DNA of 38,840 nucleotides from a virus, in IMG/VR virus record IMGVR_UViG_3300025133_000286, positions 1 to 38,840 of that record; one strand, written 5' to 3'. The position numbers and the translations under genes are program-made. The notes below the pieces were generated by a model. It was not told the origin of the DNA. It searched no databases and saw only the letters and a list, made by a program, of their open reading frames with translations. This document shows positions 30,221 to 37,884 of this stretch, piece by piece; within the stretch, counting starts at the first letter, position 1, and each line of letters opens with the position of its first letter.

Positions 30221-30379
30221 ATGAGTAAGCAACAGGGATGGACTACCTACCCAATGACCAAACAATACACCGTTGATGCTGATTGTACTGACTACAGTTG
30301 GGAAGAGCTTGTGTTGTCTGGATGTGGTGATCAGTACAATGAAGAGCACATTGATGCCTTGATGGAGGAGTATGAGTGA
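30221..30379 (+). CDS. Small acidic protein, 52 aa
   Basis: A 52-residue acidic protein (MSKQQGWTTYPMTKQYTVDA, ending EEHIDALMEEYE). AGGGG lies about eight nt before the ATG at 30221. Its stop overlaps the next start (TGATG). Function unknown. Confidence 0.6.
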   Translation: MSKQQGWTTYPMTKQYTVDADCTDYSWEELVLSGCGDQYNEEHIDALMEEYE

Positions 30380-30582
30380 TGAAATACACAATAGAATCTC
30401 AATGTGATAGGGATTGGTATGTCACAGTCACAGATGACAGGGATGGATGGGTGATCAGTTTCATTGAGAGTACCAGCTACCACCCAACTATTAATCTGTA
30501 TGCCACCACTGCCAATGATGCCTTGAAGATGGCACGTATCATTGCAGCAGGACATGACGCAATATTAAATGAAGGAGATTGA
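30379..30582 (+). CDS. Hypothetical protein, 67 aa
   Basis: A 67-residue protein of strand-strand-helix type (KYTIESQCDRDWYVTVTDD, GWVISFIEST, then ANDALKMARIIAAGHDAIL). The ATG at 30379 shares a base with the upstream stop and has GGAGGAG at the right distance; a GTG one codon earlier is less likely. Function unknown. Confidence 0.68.
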   Translation: MKYTIESQCDRDWYVTVTDDRDGWVISFIESTSYHPTINLYATTANDALKMARIIAAGHDAILNEGD

Positions 30583-30583
30583 C

Positions 30584-30796
30584 ATGACTAGACTACGTAC
30601 AATTGAGAAGAGACTAGCTGACTTGACAGGTGCCGTGATCATCATTGGTATTGGTGTGGCACTACTGTTCTTGACAGGGTGTGTGACAGTCACAACAGAC
30701 AGTGACTATGAGTGGACAGGACCAGTCATGGGTACTGATACGTCATTCCCACCCAAGGTAGACTATACTGTATGGAGAAAGACCAATGAAAAATAA
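30584..30796 (+). CDS. Small lipoprotein, 70 aa
   Basis: A 70-residue protein with a basic N-terminus, a hydrophobic core (AVIIIGIGVALLFL) and a lipobox LTGC, so Cys38 should be lipidated after signal peptidase II cleavage. The mature part is about 33 residues (VTVTTDSDYEWTGP). Small early lipoproteins of this size include phage superinfection-exclusion proteins (the T5 Llp type) and Rz1-like outer spanins. It lies among early genes, away from the lysis genes, which favours exclusion, though this is an inference. AAGGAG lies six nt before the ATG. Confidence 0.75.
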   Translation: MTRLRTIEKRLADLTGAVIIIGIGVALLFLTGCVTVTTDSDYEWTGPVMGTDTSFPPKVDYTVWRKTNEK

Positions 30797-31064
30797 AGAT
30801 GAACAACCAGTGTTGGTCAGGTTCCATGATGTGGATATGGAGGATGACTATACCTATGTCCTCTGTCAGTCACGCTGCTCTGCTGATACCTATGTAAGTG
30901 ACATGATCTTCTCCCATAAGAACAAGGCATGGACCATTGAGTTGATACCTGTCACGCTAGGTGAGACAGAGTACAGGAGTGTGGTTTGGGAAGTCGATGA
31001 GGCGTACACCTGTGATGATCAGATGAAATGTGTACGTAATATATCCAAGGAGATAGACAAGTGA
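30786..31064 (+). CDS. Hypothetical protein, 92 aa
   Basis: A 92-residue soluble acidic protein with four cysteines (LCQSRCSAD, TCDDQMKCVR), which could make a small metal site. It has alternating strand segments (DDYTYVLCQS, AWTIELIPVTLG, YRSVVWEVDE). It overlaps the lipoprotein gene by 11 bp and the next gene by 4 bp. Function unknown. Confidence 0.68.
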   Translation: MKNKDEQPVLVRFHDVDMEDDYTYVLCQSRCSADTYVSDMIFSHKNKAWTIELIPVTLGETEYRSVVWEVDEAYTCDDQMKCVRNISKEIDK

Positions 31065-31222
31065 GTAGCTGGGGCAAGCGTGAGTACCTGCTTAGACTGG
31101 TGGGTACTGGCACGAATGACAAGAGGATGGTGACTGCTGCTCTCTTGTACTATCACAGTGGTGTCCCACTTGAGGATGCCATGGAGTACATTGGTAACTT
31201 GAAGAAGAAACTGGAGAAGTAA
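31061..31222 (+). CDS. Small basic protein with GTG start, 53 aa
   Basis: A 53-residue basic helical protein (SSWGKREYLLRLVG, then VTAALLYYHSGVPLEDAMEY and a Lys-rich end). It begins with GTG overlapping the previous stop (GTGA), with AAGGAG nine nt upstream. No ATG start is available before residue 23. Function unknown. Confidence 0.6.
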   Translation: MSSWGKREYLLRLVGTGTNDKRMVTAALLYYHSGVPLEDAMEYIGNLKKKLEK

Positions 31223-31223
31223 G

Positions 31224-31424
31224 ATGAGGACATTCTACATTGTACTTGGGTACAGGAATGAGGTACCACACCACAAAGAGAACCAATTTCGTCACCACCA
31301 AACACTGAAGTCTGCCATGGAAGAAGCAACAAGACTGACCAAGAAGTATAACAGACGGCACCGTGTACTGAAAGCAATAGGACAAGTACGTCCAAGTATC
31401 GAGTGGCAAGGAGCATTGAGATGA
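31224..31424 (+). CDS. Small basic protein before rIIA, 66 aa
   Basis: A 66-residue Arg/Lys/His-rich protein: an N-terminal strand (RTFYIVLGYRNEV) then a long basic helix (SAMEEATRLTKKYNRRHRVL). GGAG lies eight nt before the ATG, and its stop overlaps the rIIA start (ATGA). The basic surface suggests nucleic-acid or membrane-surface binding. Function unknown. Confidence 0.65.
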   Translation: MRTFYIVLGYRNEVPHHKENQFRHHQTLKSAMEEATRLTKKYNRRHRVLKAIGQVRPSIEWQGALR

Positions 31425-33400
31425 TTGTAGAAAAACAAACACATGGTGTCACTGCCAAAGGCATGACTGAGAGTGCTGAGTGGGGTATCAAAGCAACACC
31501 TGAAGCATTGAGAATACTGATGGAAGGACTGTTCAGTAACCCCAAGTCAGCCATCATCAGGGAGTTACTTGCCAATGCCTTTGATGAGAGTGATGACGTT
31601 GAGGTACACCTACCTACCTACTTAGACAGTAAGCTACGCATCAGGGACTATGGTGGTGGCATGACACATGAGTTCATGATGGGTGGGTTCACTCAGCTAT
31701 TCAACAGTACCAAAGCAGACAGTAACAGTAAGGTGGGTGCCTTTGGTCATGGTCGTACTAGTCCGTGGTCATACACTGACAGTTGGACAGCCATCAGTTA
31801 CACAGATAAGAAGCGTACCTACTCAGCATACATGGATGAGACAACAGGTTACACCATCAGCCTACTTGCTGAGGAGGACATGGATGGTCTACGTCAAGGC
31901 TATGAGGTCATCATACCAACCAAGAGTGGTGACACATATGACTTCGAGAGTACTGTCACTGAGTTCTGTAAGAGACTACCAGTACAACCCAAGGTATACG
32001 AAGGAGAAGAACTAAAAGATATACCAGTGGTTGAGTACACCATGGTTGGAGACAAGTGGAAGCTACGTAAAGATGGTGGCAACAGGTGGCAGGACAGAGG
32101 CTATGCAATCATGGGCACTGTCGGTTATCCTATTAATTGCAGTGACTTAGAGGGTGACATAAGAAAACTAATGGCATCACCCATTGACTTCACCTTCAGT
32201 ATTGGTGAGTTAGATATTGTACCATCACGGGAAGGACTACGTTACACTGACAAGACCATCGCTGCACTCAACAAGAAGGCACTGGATGTACGTACACAAC
32301 TAGATGCTGTGTTGGAGGAGAGACTTGAGGACTGTGCCACTGAGTGGGAGAGGATGGTCATGACCAACAAGGTCAGTGCTGACCTACATGACATAATCAC
32401 CATTGGTAAGGGAACTGTCAAGGTTGAGCATGAGATGTGGCAGTTTGAACGTAGGTATGGTGGTGACTTACTGGCAAGATCATGTGGTCACTGGCCCCAG
32501 CTACGTCCAACTGAGAATACAATCATCATAGTCAATGACAAAACAACACACCGCAATGAGAAGGTGGACTATTACCTACGCCAGAACAACTGCAATCTAC
32601 AATTCAGTGATGGTCACCAAGTGTTCATGCTACGACAGTTGAAAGATGAGGACATCACTGACAAGTTGGCTGCACTTGGTGATCCACCTGTGTTATATAT
32701 GTCACAGTTACCACGTCATCCTGATGCTGTAATACAGGCCAAGCTTGACAAGAATACACCGAGAGCCAAGAAAACCATCACTAAACTGAAGAGGTACACT
32801 AGGCACGGTGACCTACATGATGCCAATAGGTATGATACGAGTAAGGGTGGTGTCTATGTCAACATCAGGAACAACCAAATACATGACAGCAAGTACACTG
32901 TGTACCATATGAAGGAGATGATGCATGCTTTCAATCTAAATGTAGTGTATGCATTGCCGGGTAGTGTCAGTGAAGCTAAGTTCCTCAAGTCAGGTAGGTG
33001 GTGCAAATTTGACACATACATTGAGAGACTGATGTGTGCAAGAGCGAAAGGATTTGACAAGGGCATCATCAGACAGTACTATAAGGACATCAAAGAGAAT
33101 CAACTAAGCTATCATGATAAACAGATAGTACGTTTAGTCAAAGATAATTACAGTGTACTTAACCTTAACTATAAGGGTCTACTCTGTAAGGATAAAGAAA
33201 GAACTACTAATTACACTACACTTAGACTACTCAGGGAACATGGTTACTTAGACTATGACCATACCAAGGAGGATGATGAGAAGATCATTGATACAGGCAC
33301 CATCATCAAGAAAGTAATTGACAAGCACCCCATCTTGAGTCTATACAATGGTATGCAAGATGATATCGTAATCAAATACATTAACAACGGAGAAGTATAA
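31421..33400 (+). CDS. rIIA: rIIA-like GHKL-ATPase
   Basis: A 659-residue homologue of the T4 rIIA protein. The GHKL fold is clear: N-box ELLANAFDE (E48, N52, D55), G1 box RDYGGGM (D76, then GGG), and G2 box GAFGHG (about 106-111), as in gyrase B/Hsp90/MutL-type ATPases. In T4, rIIA and rIIB act at the membrane, affect lysis inhibition and counter the lambda RexAB exclusion system. ATG 31421 with AAGGAG seven nt before is preferred over an upstream GTG. Its stop overlaps rIIB as TAATG, as I recall is also true of T4. Confidence 0.88.
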   Translation: MIVEKQTHGVTAKGMTESAEWGIKATPEALRILMEGLFSNPKSAIIRELLANAFDESDDVEVHLPTYLDSKLRIRDYGGGMTHEFMMGGFTQLFNSTKADSNSKVGAFGHGRTSPWSYTDSWTAISYTDKKRTYSAYMDETTGYTISLLAEEDMDGLRQGYEVIIPTKSGDTYDFESTVTEFCKRLPVQPKVYEGEELKDIPVVEYTMVGDKWKLRKDGGNRWQDRGYAIMGTVGYPINCSDLEGDIRKLMASPIDFTFSIGELDIVPSREGLRYTDKTIAALNKKALDVRTQLDAVLEERLEDCATEWERMVMTNKVSADLHDIITIGKGTVKVEHEMWQFERRYGGDLLARSCGHWPQLRPTENTIIIVNDKTTHRNEKVDYYLRQNNCNLQFSDGHQVFMLRQLKDEDITDKLAALGDPPVLYMSQLPRHPDAVIQAKLDKNTPRAKKTITKLKRYTRHGDLHDANRYDTSKGGVYVNIRNNQIHDSKYTVYHMKEMMHAFNLNVVYALPGSVSEAKFLKSGRWCKFDTYIERLMCARAKGFDKGIIRQYYKDIKENQLSYHDKQIVRLVKDNYSVLNLNYKGLLCKDKERTTNYTTLRLLREHGYLDYDHTKEDDEKIIDTGTIIKKVIDKHPILSLYNGMQDDIVIKYINNGEV

Positions 33401-34254
33401 TGAACACCCCATATATCATGTCTGAGCGTAGCCTCACTGCCTTCATTGATGGTCGTAGCTACACAGTTGATAACACCCATGCCAACTGGGATAAGATTGT
33501 CTTGGCTGTGAAGCACGAACAGTTCGATGCAATCCCCAAGCTGATTGACTTAGGCAAGGCCATCACTGAGTTTGGTGAAGGACATTATGTCAGTGTCAAG
33601 GGTGGTGTCGTGTACTACAAGGACAAGCCAGTACATAACACATTGACCAAGCGTATCCTTGACATGATGACACAGGGCTTTGATGTCTTGCCCATTGTCA
33701 CCTTCATGGACAGGCTGCATGACAACCCAAGTTACAGAGCAATCCAAGAACTCTACCTGTTCCTTGAGACTAATGACCTACCAATCACCAGTGATGGACA
33801 CTTCCTTGCATGGAAGAAGGTCAGCCATGACTACAAGGACATCCACAGTGGTAGGTTTGATAACTCAGTGGGCTGTGTATGTGAGATGCCACGTCAGGAA
33901 GTAGACGATGAGCGTGACAACACATGCAGCAATGGACTACACTTTTGCAGTGAGAGTTACCTTGAACACTATGGTTGGAGCAATGACTGCAAGGTAGTGG
34001 TTGTCAAGATCAATCCGAAGGACGTGGTGTCCATCCCATCTGACTATGCCAATGCAAAGGGACGGTGCAGTAGATACGAGGTGATCTTAGATCAAGGTGA
34101 CTTCGAGCACAAAGATGTGGCAGTGTACATCGAGTCTGATCTACCCGGACCTGATCGCTGCTTTGATCCCGGTGATGGTCACAGTCTGTGTGGTGACTAT
34201 GAGTGGGAGCATGAGGTAGAGTTGGACTGTGATAACTGCAAGGCTAACCAATAA
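33400..34254 (+). CDS. rIIB: rIIB-like protein
   Basis: A 284-residue homologue of the T4 rIIB protein (312 aa). Recognisable blocks are LTKRILDMMTQGFDVLPIV, FMDRLHDNPSYRAIQELYLF, LPITSDGHFLAWKKV, NTCSNGLHFCSESYL and VVVKINPKDVVSIPSDYANA, ending with a Cys/Asp-rich tail (DCDNCKANQ). It pairs with rIIA next door, translated through a TAATG junction with GGAG eight nt upstream. The role by analogy is lysis timing and protection from host exclusion systems. Confidence 0.88.
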   Translation: MNTPYIMSERSLTAFIDGRSYTVDNTHANWDKIVLAVKHEQFDAIPKLIDLGKAITEFGEGHYVSVKGGVVYYKDKPVHNTLTKRILDMMTQGFDVLPIVTFMDRLHDNPSYRAIQELYLFLETNDLPITSDGHFLAWKKVSHDYKDIHSGRFDNSVGCVCEMPRQEVDDERDNTCSNGLHFCSESYLEHYGWSNDCKVVVVKINPKDVVSIPSDYANAKGRCSRYEVILDQGDFEHKDVAVYIESDLPGPDRCFDPGDGHSLCGDYEWEHEVELDCDNCKANQ

Positions 34255-34278
34255 GCACAGCTAACGCATAAACATGGA

Positions 34279-34312
34279 TGGTACTGGATGTCTCAATGGA
34301 TGTCCAGTACCA
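34279..34312 (+). terminator. 10-bp hairpin after rIIB
   Basis: TGGTACTGGA (34279-34288) pairs perfectly with TCCAGTACCA (34303-34312) around a 14-nt loop, in the 79-bp gap after rIIB. No T-run follows, so it may be a processing site or partial terminator separating rIIAB from downstream genes. Confidence 0.5.
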
Positions 34313-34333
34313 CCACACTGAAGGAACTAAAGG

Positions 34334-34468
34334 ATGAGAATTACATACGAGTACTACTGTCTACTACGTCACCATACGTGGAGTCAGGATAGAGTCTACT
34401 CCAAGTCCAACTACAATGGTACACACCATTACTTCACGTACCATCTAGCACAGGGAGAGACACAATGA
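34334..34468 (+). CDS. Small Tyr/His-rich protein, 44 aa
   Basis: A 44-residue basic peptide (MRITYEYYCLLRHHTWSQDR, then YSKSNYNGTHHYFTYHLAQ), unusually rich in Tyr and His. AAGGA lies eight nt before the ATG, and the stop overlaps the next gene (ATGA). Function unknown. Confidence 0.6.
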   Translation: MRITYEYYCLLRHHTWSQDRVYSKSNYNGTHHYFTYHLAQGETQ

Positions 34469-35070
34469 GTATTAAGATAAGTACAACAGAGAAGATGCCC
34501 AAGGGTTGTGGCTCATGGTCACTGCCAGCCCGGACTACATGCCCCGGCAGTATCAACCCACTGACACGTCAGGTCTATGAGGTATGTGCTGAGTGCTATG
34601 CCACCAAGGGACGATACAAGTTTGGTAAGGTACAGGCTGCACGTCAACACAACAAGACTGACTGGCGCAGAGATGAGTGGGTAAGTGACATGGTGCAGTG
34701 GATAGGTACCAAGGAATACTTCAGATGGTTCGACAGTGGTGACTGTTACTGTGAGGAGTTGGCCTCAAAGATTTATGATGTCCTCTACTTCACTGAGTAT
34801 ACCAAACACTGGTTGCCTACTAAACAACAGTGGTTACCTGAACGCTTCGACTGGCCTACTTGGAACACAACAATCAGACTGAGTAGTCCCATCAAAGATT
34901 ACTACACTGCTGGTGTACATCGAAGTGTTGTCTTGACAGAGGATACGTATGACAACTACAAAGGAACTGATGTACATCTCTGCCCTGCCCCATCACAGGA
35001 GAATAAATGTGGTGACTGCCGAGCATGCTGGGATAATACCATTGCAGTAATTGGATATAAAGAACATTGA
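34465..35070 (+). CDS. Gp88-like Cys-rich phage protein
   Basis: A 201-residue protein resembling the phage 'gene product 88' family. It has an N-terminal cluster CGSW...TTCPGS...CAECYATKGRY, then a central FRWFDSGDCYCEELASKIYD followed by FTEYTKHWLP, and a C-terminal HLCPAPSQ...CGDCRACWD with three more cysteines. The cysteine layout suggests Fe-S or zinc binding, and the CxxCYA and SGDxxxxE segments echo radical-SAM-like phage families, but neither activity is established. GGGAGAG precedes the ATG. Confidence 0.75.
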   Translation: MSIKISTTEKMPKGCGSWSLPARTTCPGSINPLTRQVYEVCAECYATKGRYKFGKVQAARQHNKTDWRRDEWVSDMVQWIGTKEYFRWFDSGDCYCEELASKIYDVLYFTEYTKHWLPTKQQWLPERFDWPTWNTTIRLSSPIKDYYTAGVHRSVVLTEDTYDNYKGTDVHLCPAPSQENKCGDCRACWDNTIAVIGYKEH

Positions 35071-35087
35071 TAGAAGGAAGTGAAACG

Positions 35088-35279
35088 ATGAGATGCATGA
35101 CATGTAACAAAGAGACACTGGGTTGGGATGATAAGGTCGAAGGCCCTGTGTGTGAGCAGTGTATGACTGTGGTCCGTGATGTTGGACATGAGTGGTACCT
35201 ACGTGACAACAATCAGTGGCCTTTCAAGGATGATGAACCTACAATCATGGATGCAATCAGGAGGACAGATGATGAGTGA
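35088..35279 (+). CDS. Zinc-ribbon-like protein, 63 aa
   Basis: A 63-residue protein with two CxxC pairs (CMTC at 3-6 and CEQC at about 22-25), the pattern of a small zinc ribbon, followed by an acidic tail (DDEPTIMDAIRRTDDE). ATG 35088 has AAGGAAG at the right distance; an in-frame TTG at 35067 is less likely. It could be a small regulator acting on transcription or on host proteins. Confidence 0.7.
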   Translation: MRCMTCNKETLGWDDKVEGPVCEQCMTVVRDVGHEWYLRDNNQWPFKDDEPTIMDAIRRTDDE

Positions 35280-35751
35280 TTTCAAGCCAGACTACCTGTG
35301 CAACAAGGCTGACTGCCAAGGTCGGGATACTTATGACGCTGTTGTCCAAGAGTTGCTAATGATGAGGCGGCTTCGTGAAGATTACATACGCATAGCCGCT
35401 GTGAAGAAGACTGCTTACAAAGAGATAGAGCAGCTTAAAGGTGAACTTAGAGCAGCGGCAGCGAATATCGAACTACTGCGGCGTGACATAAAACATTTAA
35501 ACTTCTCCCACGGAGAGCTAGAGCAGCTTCGTGAAGATTACCTAGTGTTAAAAGAAATCTTTGGGGGCACGCCACAGTTCAAAGCATTTGAGTTAGCTAA
35601 AGAAAAATTGTGTCACGAAAATATACCAAAGGAGCCAAGCGAGCCGACAGAAGATGCTTATGTTGCCGTTGTGTTAGGTGAACCTGTGAAGTCTGTCCGT
35701 TATGGTTCAGTTGGTGGCGGTAGCTTTGAAGAGGAGGCACAAGATGATTAA
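35272..35751 (+). CDS. Coiled-coil protein with internal repeat, 159 aa
   Basis: A 159-residue protein. CNKADCQGRD near the N-terminus is a possible metal site; about residues 20-110 are coiled coil (ELLMMRRLREDYIRIAAV, EQLKGELRAAAANIELLRRD). The segment LREDY(I/L) is repeated, encoded by a 16-bp direct repeat. AGGAGG lies seven nt before ATG 35272; an ATG three bases earlier is also possible. GCGG- and CTT-CGT-rich codon use is unlike the flanking genes, pointing to recent transfer. Function unknown. Confidence 0.75.
   Translation: MSDFKPDYLCNKADCQGRDTYDAVVQELLMMRRLREDYIRIAAVKKTAYKEIEQLKGELRAAAANIELLRRDIKHLNFSHGELEQLREDYLVLKEIFGGTPQFKAFELAKEKLCHENIPKEPSEPTEDAYVAVVLGEPVKSVRYGSVGGGSFEEEAQDD
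35370..35541 (+). repeat. 16-bp direct repeat within the coiled-coil gene
   Basis: GCTTCGTGAAGATTAC at 35370-35385 and 35526-35541, offset 156 bp (52 codons), in the same frame. It encodes LREDY twice and marks an internal duplication of coiled-coil sequence. Confidence 0.7.
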
Positions 35752-35968
35752 GTGGATGATCTATAGTGTTAAATGCCCTCACTGCTGTAATACCTATCAT
35801 GGGGATGACGCCCGTAAGATGTTGAAAGAACATTCATGCCCTGTCTGTAATGCGACCACTTGTGGGAAATGCACACATACAGCACCACCCCTTGTTGAAA
35901 ACACATCAACAGGAACAAGAGAATGTTGCGAATTTTGCAAAGGGACTTTGAGGGTACTCAATGACTGA
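35744..35968 (+). CDS. Multi-CxxC zinc-binding protein, 74 aa
   Basis: A 74-residue protein with CPHC, CPVC, CGKC and CEFC pairs plus extra His and Cys residues, enough for two zinc-ribbon sites. The first half (YSVKCPHCCNTYHGDDARKM) resembles a Zn-ribbon/C2-C2 finger. ATG 35744 has GAGGAGG six nt upstream and overlaps the previous stop. It lies in a compositionally distinct block of three genes. It could be an anti-host transcription or nuclease-blocking factor, but nothing in the sequence shows it. Confidence 0.7.
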   Translation: MIKWMIYSVKCPHCCNTYHGDDARKMLKEHSCPVCNATTCGKCTHTAPPLVENTSTGTRECCEFCKGTLRVLND

Positions 35969-36281
35969 TACATATGATGATGGCAATTATGCCATAAGCA
36001 ACGGCATTAAGATAAAACTCCCTGATAACAAGTGCTATGACAAGCAGCAAGGGCCAAGGATTTATATCAACGTGGCTATGACACCAGCAAGCTGCGTGAC
36101 TACCTATACAAACGAGGAGGTCAAGATGAACATGATTGAGAAGGTGGCGAGGGCTATTTGCATCGAATGTCGCATTGACGAAAGCAAATGGCTACAACAT
36201 AGCGGATTAGCAGAGGCGGCAATCAAGGCTATGATGGAGCCAAGTGAGGCTATGGCAGAGGAGGAACAAGATGAAGACTGA
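35961..36281 (+). CDS. Hypothetical protein, 106 aa, possible internal start
   Basis: A 106-residue frame in two parts. Residues 1-55 are polar and unlike the rest. Residues 56-106 begin NMIEKVARAICIECRIDES and contain AEAAIKAMMEPSEAMAEE, a pattern common in small phage proteins whose full form starts at this Met. The internal ATG at 36126 has GAGGAGG five nt upstream, a better SD than that of 35961. The locus may encode a 51-residue protein, with the upstream part an independent or degenerate frame, or two products. It overlaps the primase-helicase start. Confidence 0.65.
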   Translation: MTDTYDDGNYAISNGIKIKLPDNKCYDKQQGPRIYINVAMTPASCVTTYTNEEVKMNMIEKVARAICIECRIDESKWLQHSGLAEAAIKAMMEPSEAMAEEEQDED

Positions 36282-37884
36282 TAGTACCTTCACTGAACAT
36301 ACTAACTGTGAAGGATGTGGATCAAGTGATGCCAATGCTGTGTACAGTGATGGTCATACATATTGTCACGCCTGTGAAACATACTTACGTGGTGATGATG
36401 TACCACCAGACAAACCAAAGGAGAAGAGAGTGAGTAACACCAAGCTACGACATGACGGCAAAGACAGTTCGTTACATGATCGTAACATCAGTAAGGAGAC
36501 AGCCATGCACTTCGGTGTGCAGGTAGTAGCCAAGGGACAGGACAGGACACACCACATCTACCCTTACTACAAGGATGGACAACTGGTGGCACAGAAGATA
36601 CGTGACATCAAGGAGAAAACATTCCATGCACTGGGTGACATAGGTGAGGCTGAGTTGTTTGGTCAACACCTTGGTACTGGTAAAAAATTCCTGACAATTT
36701 GTGAGGGTGAGTGTGATGCCATGGCTGCGTGGCAGATGATGAAGTTCCCTGATGCCACTGTTGTGTCTGTCAAGACAGGTGCCAACCTGAAAGACTTCAA
36801 GGATGAAGCTACCCATGAGTGGGCTGACAACTTCAATGAGATACGCATTGCCTTTGATGGTGACGAGAAGGGACAGACAGCAGCCAAGAGACTGGCTGAA
36901 CTGTTCAGTCCCGGCAAGGCAAAGATCGTTGAGTTCACTGGTGAGTACAAAGACCCCAATGATTTCCTACTCAAAGGCAAAGAGAAGGAGTTCAATAAAC
37001 TATGGTGGGATGCAAAGACACATCAACCTGACGGACTAGTCAACGGACGTGACCTGAAGGAACGCATCAAGAACAAGAAGAATGTGAAGTGCATCGCTGG
37101 TCCTTGGTCAGGCATGGATGAGTTGACCTATGGGTTCAGGACTGGTGAGATGTGGACACTGACTGCTGGTTCAGGCATGGGTAAGACACAGATACTACGT
37201 GAACTTGAACACCACTTCCTCAAGACAACTGACTGGGACATTGGTGCCCTCTTCCTTGAGGAGACAGCAGAGGACAGTGGTGAGGGACTCATGAGTATTG
37301 AGTGTAACAAACCCTTGCACCTGCCTGATACCCATGTCAATGATACAGAGTGGGAACAGACATACGAGAGAACACTTGGTACTGGACGCATCACGTACTA
37401 CGATGCCTTTGGTGAGTCAGACATTGACAGGATACTCAGTCGTATCAGATATCTAAGCAAAGGACTGGGGTGTAAGGTGATCTTCCTTGACCACATCAGT
37501 ATCATTGTCAGTGATCAAACAAACGGTGATGAACGTAAAGCCCTTGACTCCATAGCAACCAAGCTCAAGAAGTTGACAATGGAACTGGATGTACTGCTAC
37601 TCATGGTCAGTCACAGTAAACGTCAGAGCAACAAGCCACACGAAGAAGGTGGCACCACCAGCCTCAGTGATCTACGTGGCACTGCTGGCATAGGACAGCT
37701 AAGTAATATTGTCCTTGGTTTTGAACGTAATGGACAGCATGAAGACCTACGTGAACGTAACACCACGACAGTCAGAGTACTGAAGAATAGATTTAGTGGG
37801 TTGACAGGTCCATCATGTAGGTTGTATTATGATAACGTCACTGGCAGATTGAACGAAGAAGAGATGGAGGTAGATGATGACTAA
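36271..37884 (+). CDS. T7 gp4-like DNA primase-helicase
   Basis: A 537-residue bifunctional replication protein. The zinc finger has C13/C16 and C32/C35; the TOPRIM primase core has CEGECDAM (E145) and AFDGDEKG (D196, D198). A linker leads to the RecA-type helicase, with Walker A GSGMGKT (300-306), Walker B VIFLD (403-407) and the SLSDLRGTAGIGQLSN motif near 464-479. The very acidic C-terminus (EEEMEVDDD) is like the T7 gp4 tail that docks on the DNA polymerase encoded downstream. ATG 36271 has GAGGAGG upstream. Confidence 0.93.
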   Translation: MKTDSTFTEHTNCEGCGSSDANAVYSDGHTYCHACETYLRGDDVPPDKPKEKRVSNTKLRHDGKDSSLHDRNISKETAMHFGVQVVAKGQDRTHHIYPYYKDGQLVAQKIRDIKEKTFHALGDIGEAELFGQHLGTGKKFLTICEGECDAMAAWQMMKFPDATVVSVKTGANLKDFKDEATHEWADNFNEIRIAFDGDEKGQTAAKRLAELFSPGKAKIVEFTGEYKDPNDFLLKGKEKEFNKLWWDAKTHQPDGLVNGRDLKERIKNKKNVKCIAGPWSGMDELTYGFRTGEMWTLTAGSGMGKTQILRELEHHFLKTTDWDIGALFLEETAEDSGEGLMSIECNKPLHLPDTHVNDTEWEQTYERTLGTGRITYYDAFGESDIDRILSRIRYLSKGLGCKVIFLDHISIIVSDQTNGDERKALDSIATKLKKLTMELDVLLLMVSHSKRQSNKPHEEGGTTSLSDLRGTAGIGQLSNIVLGFERNGQHEDLRERNTTTVRVLKNRFSGLTGPSCRLYYDNVTGRLNEEEMEVDDD

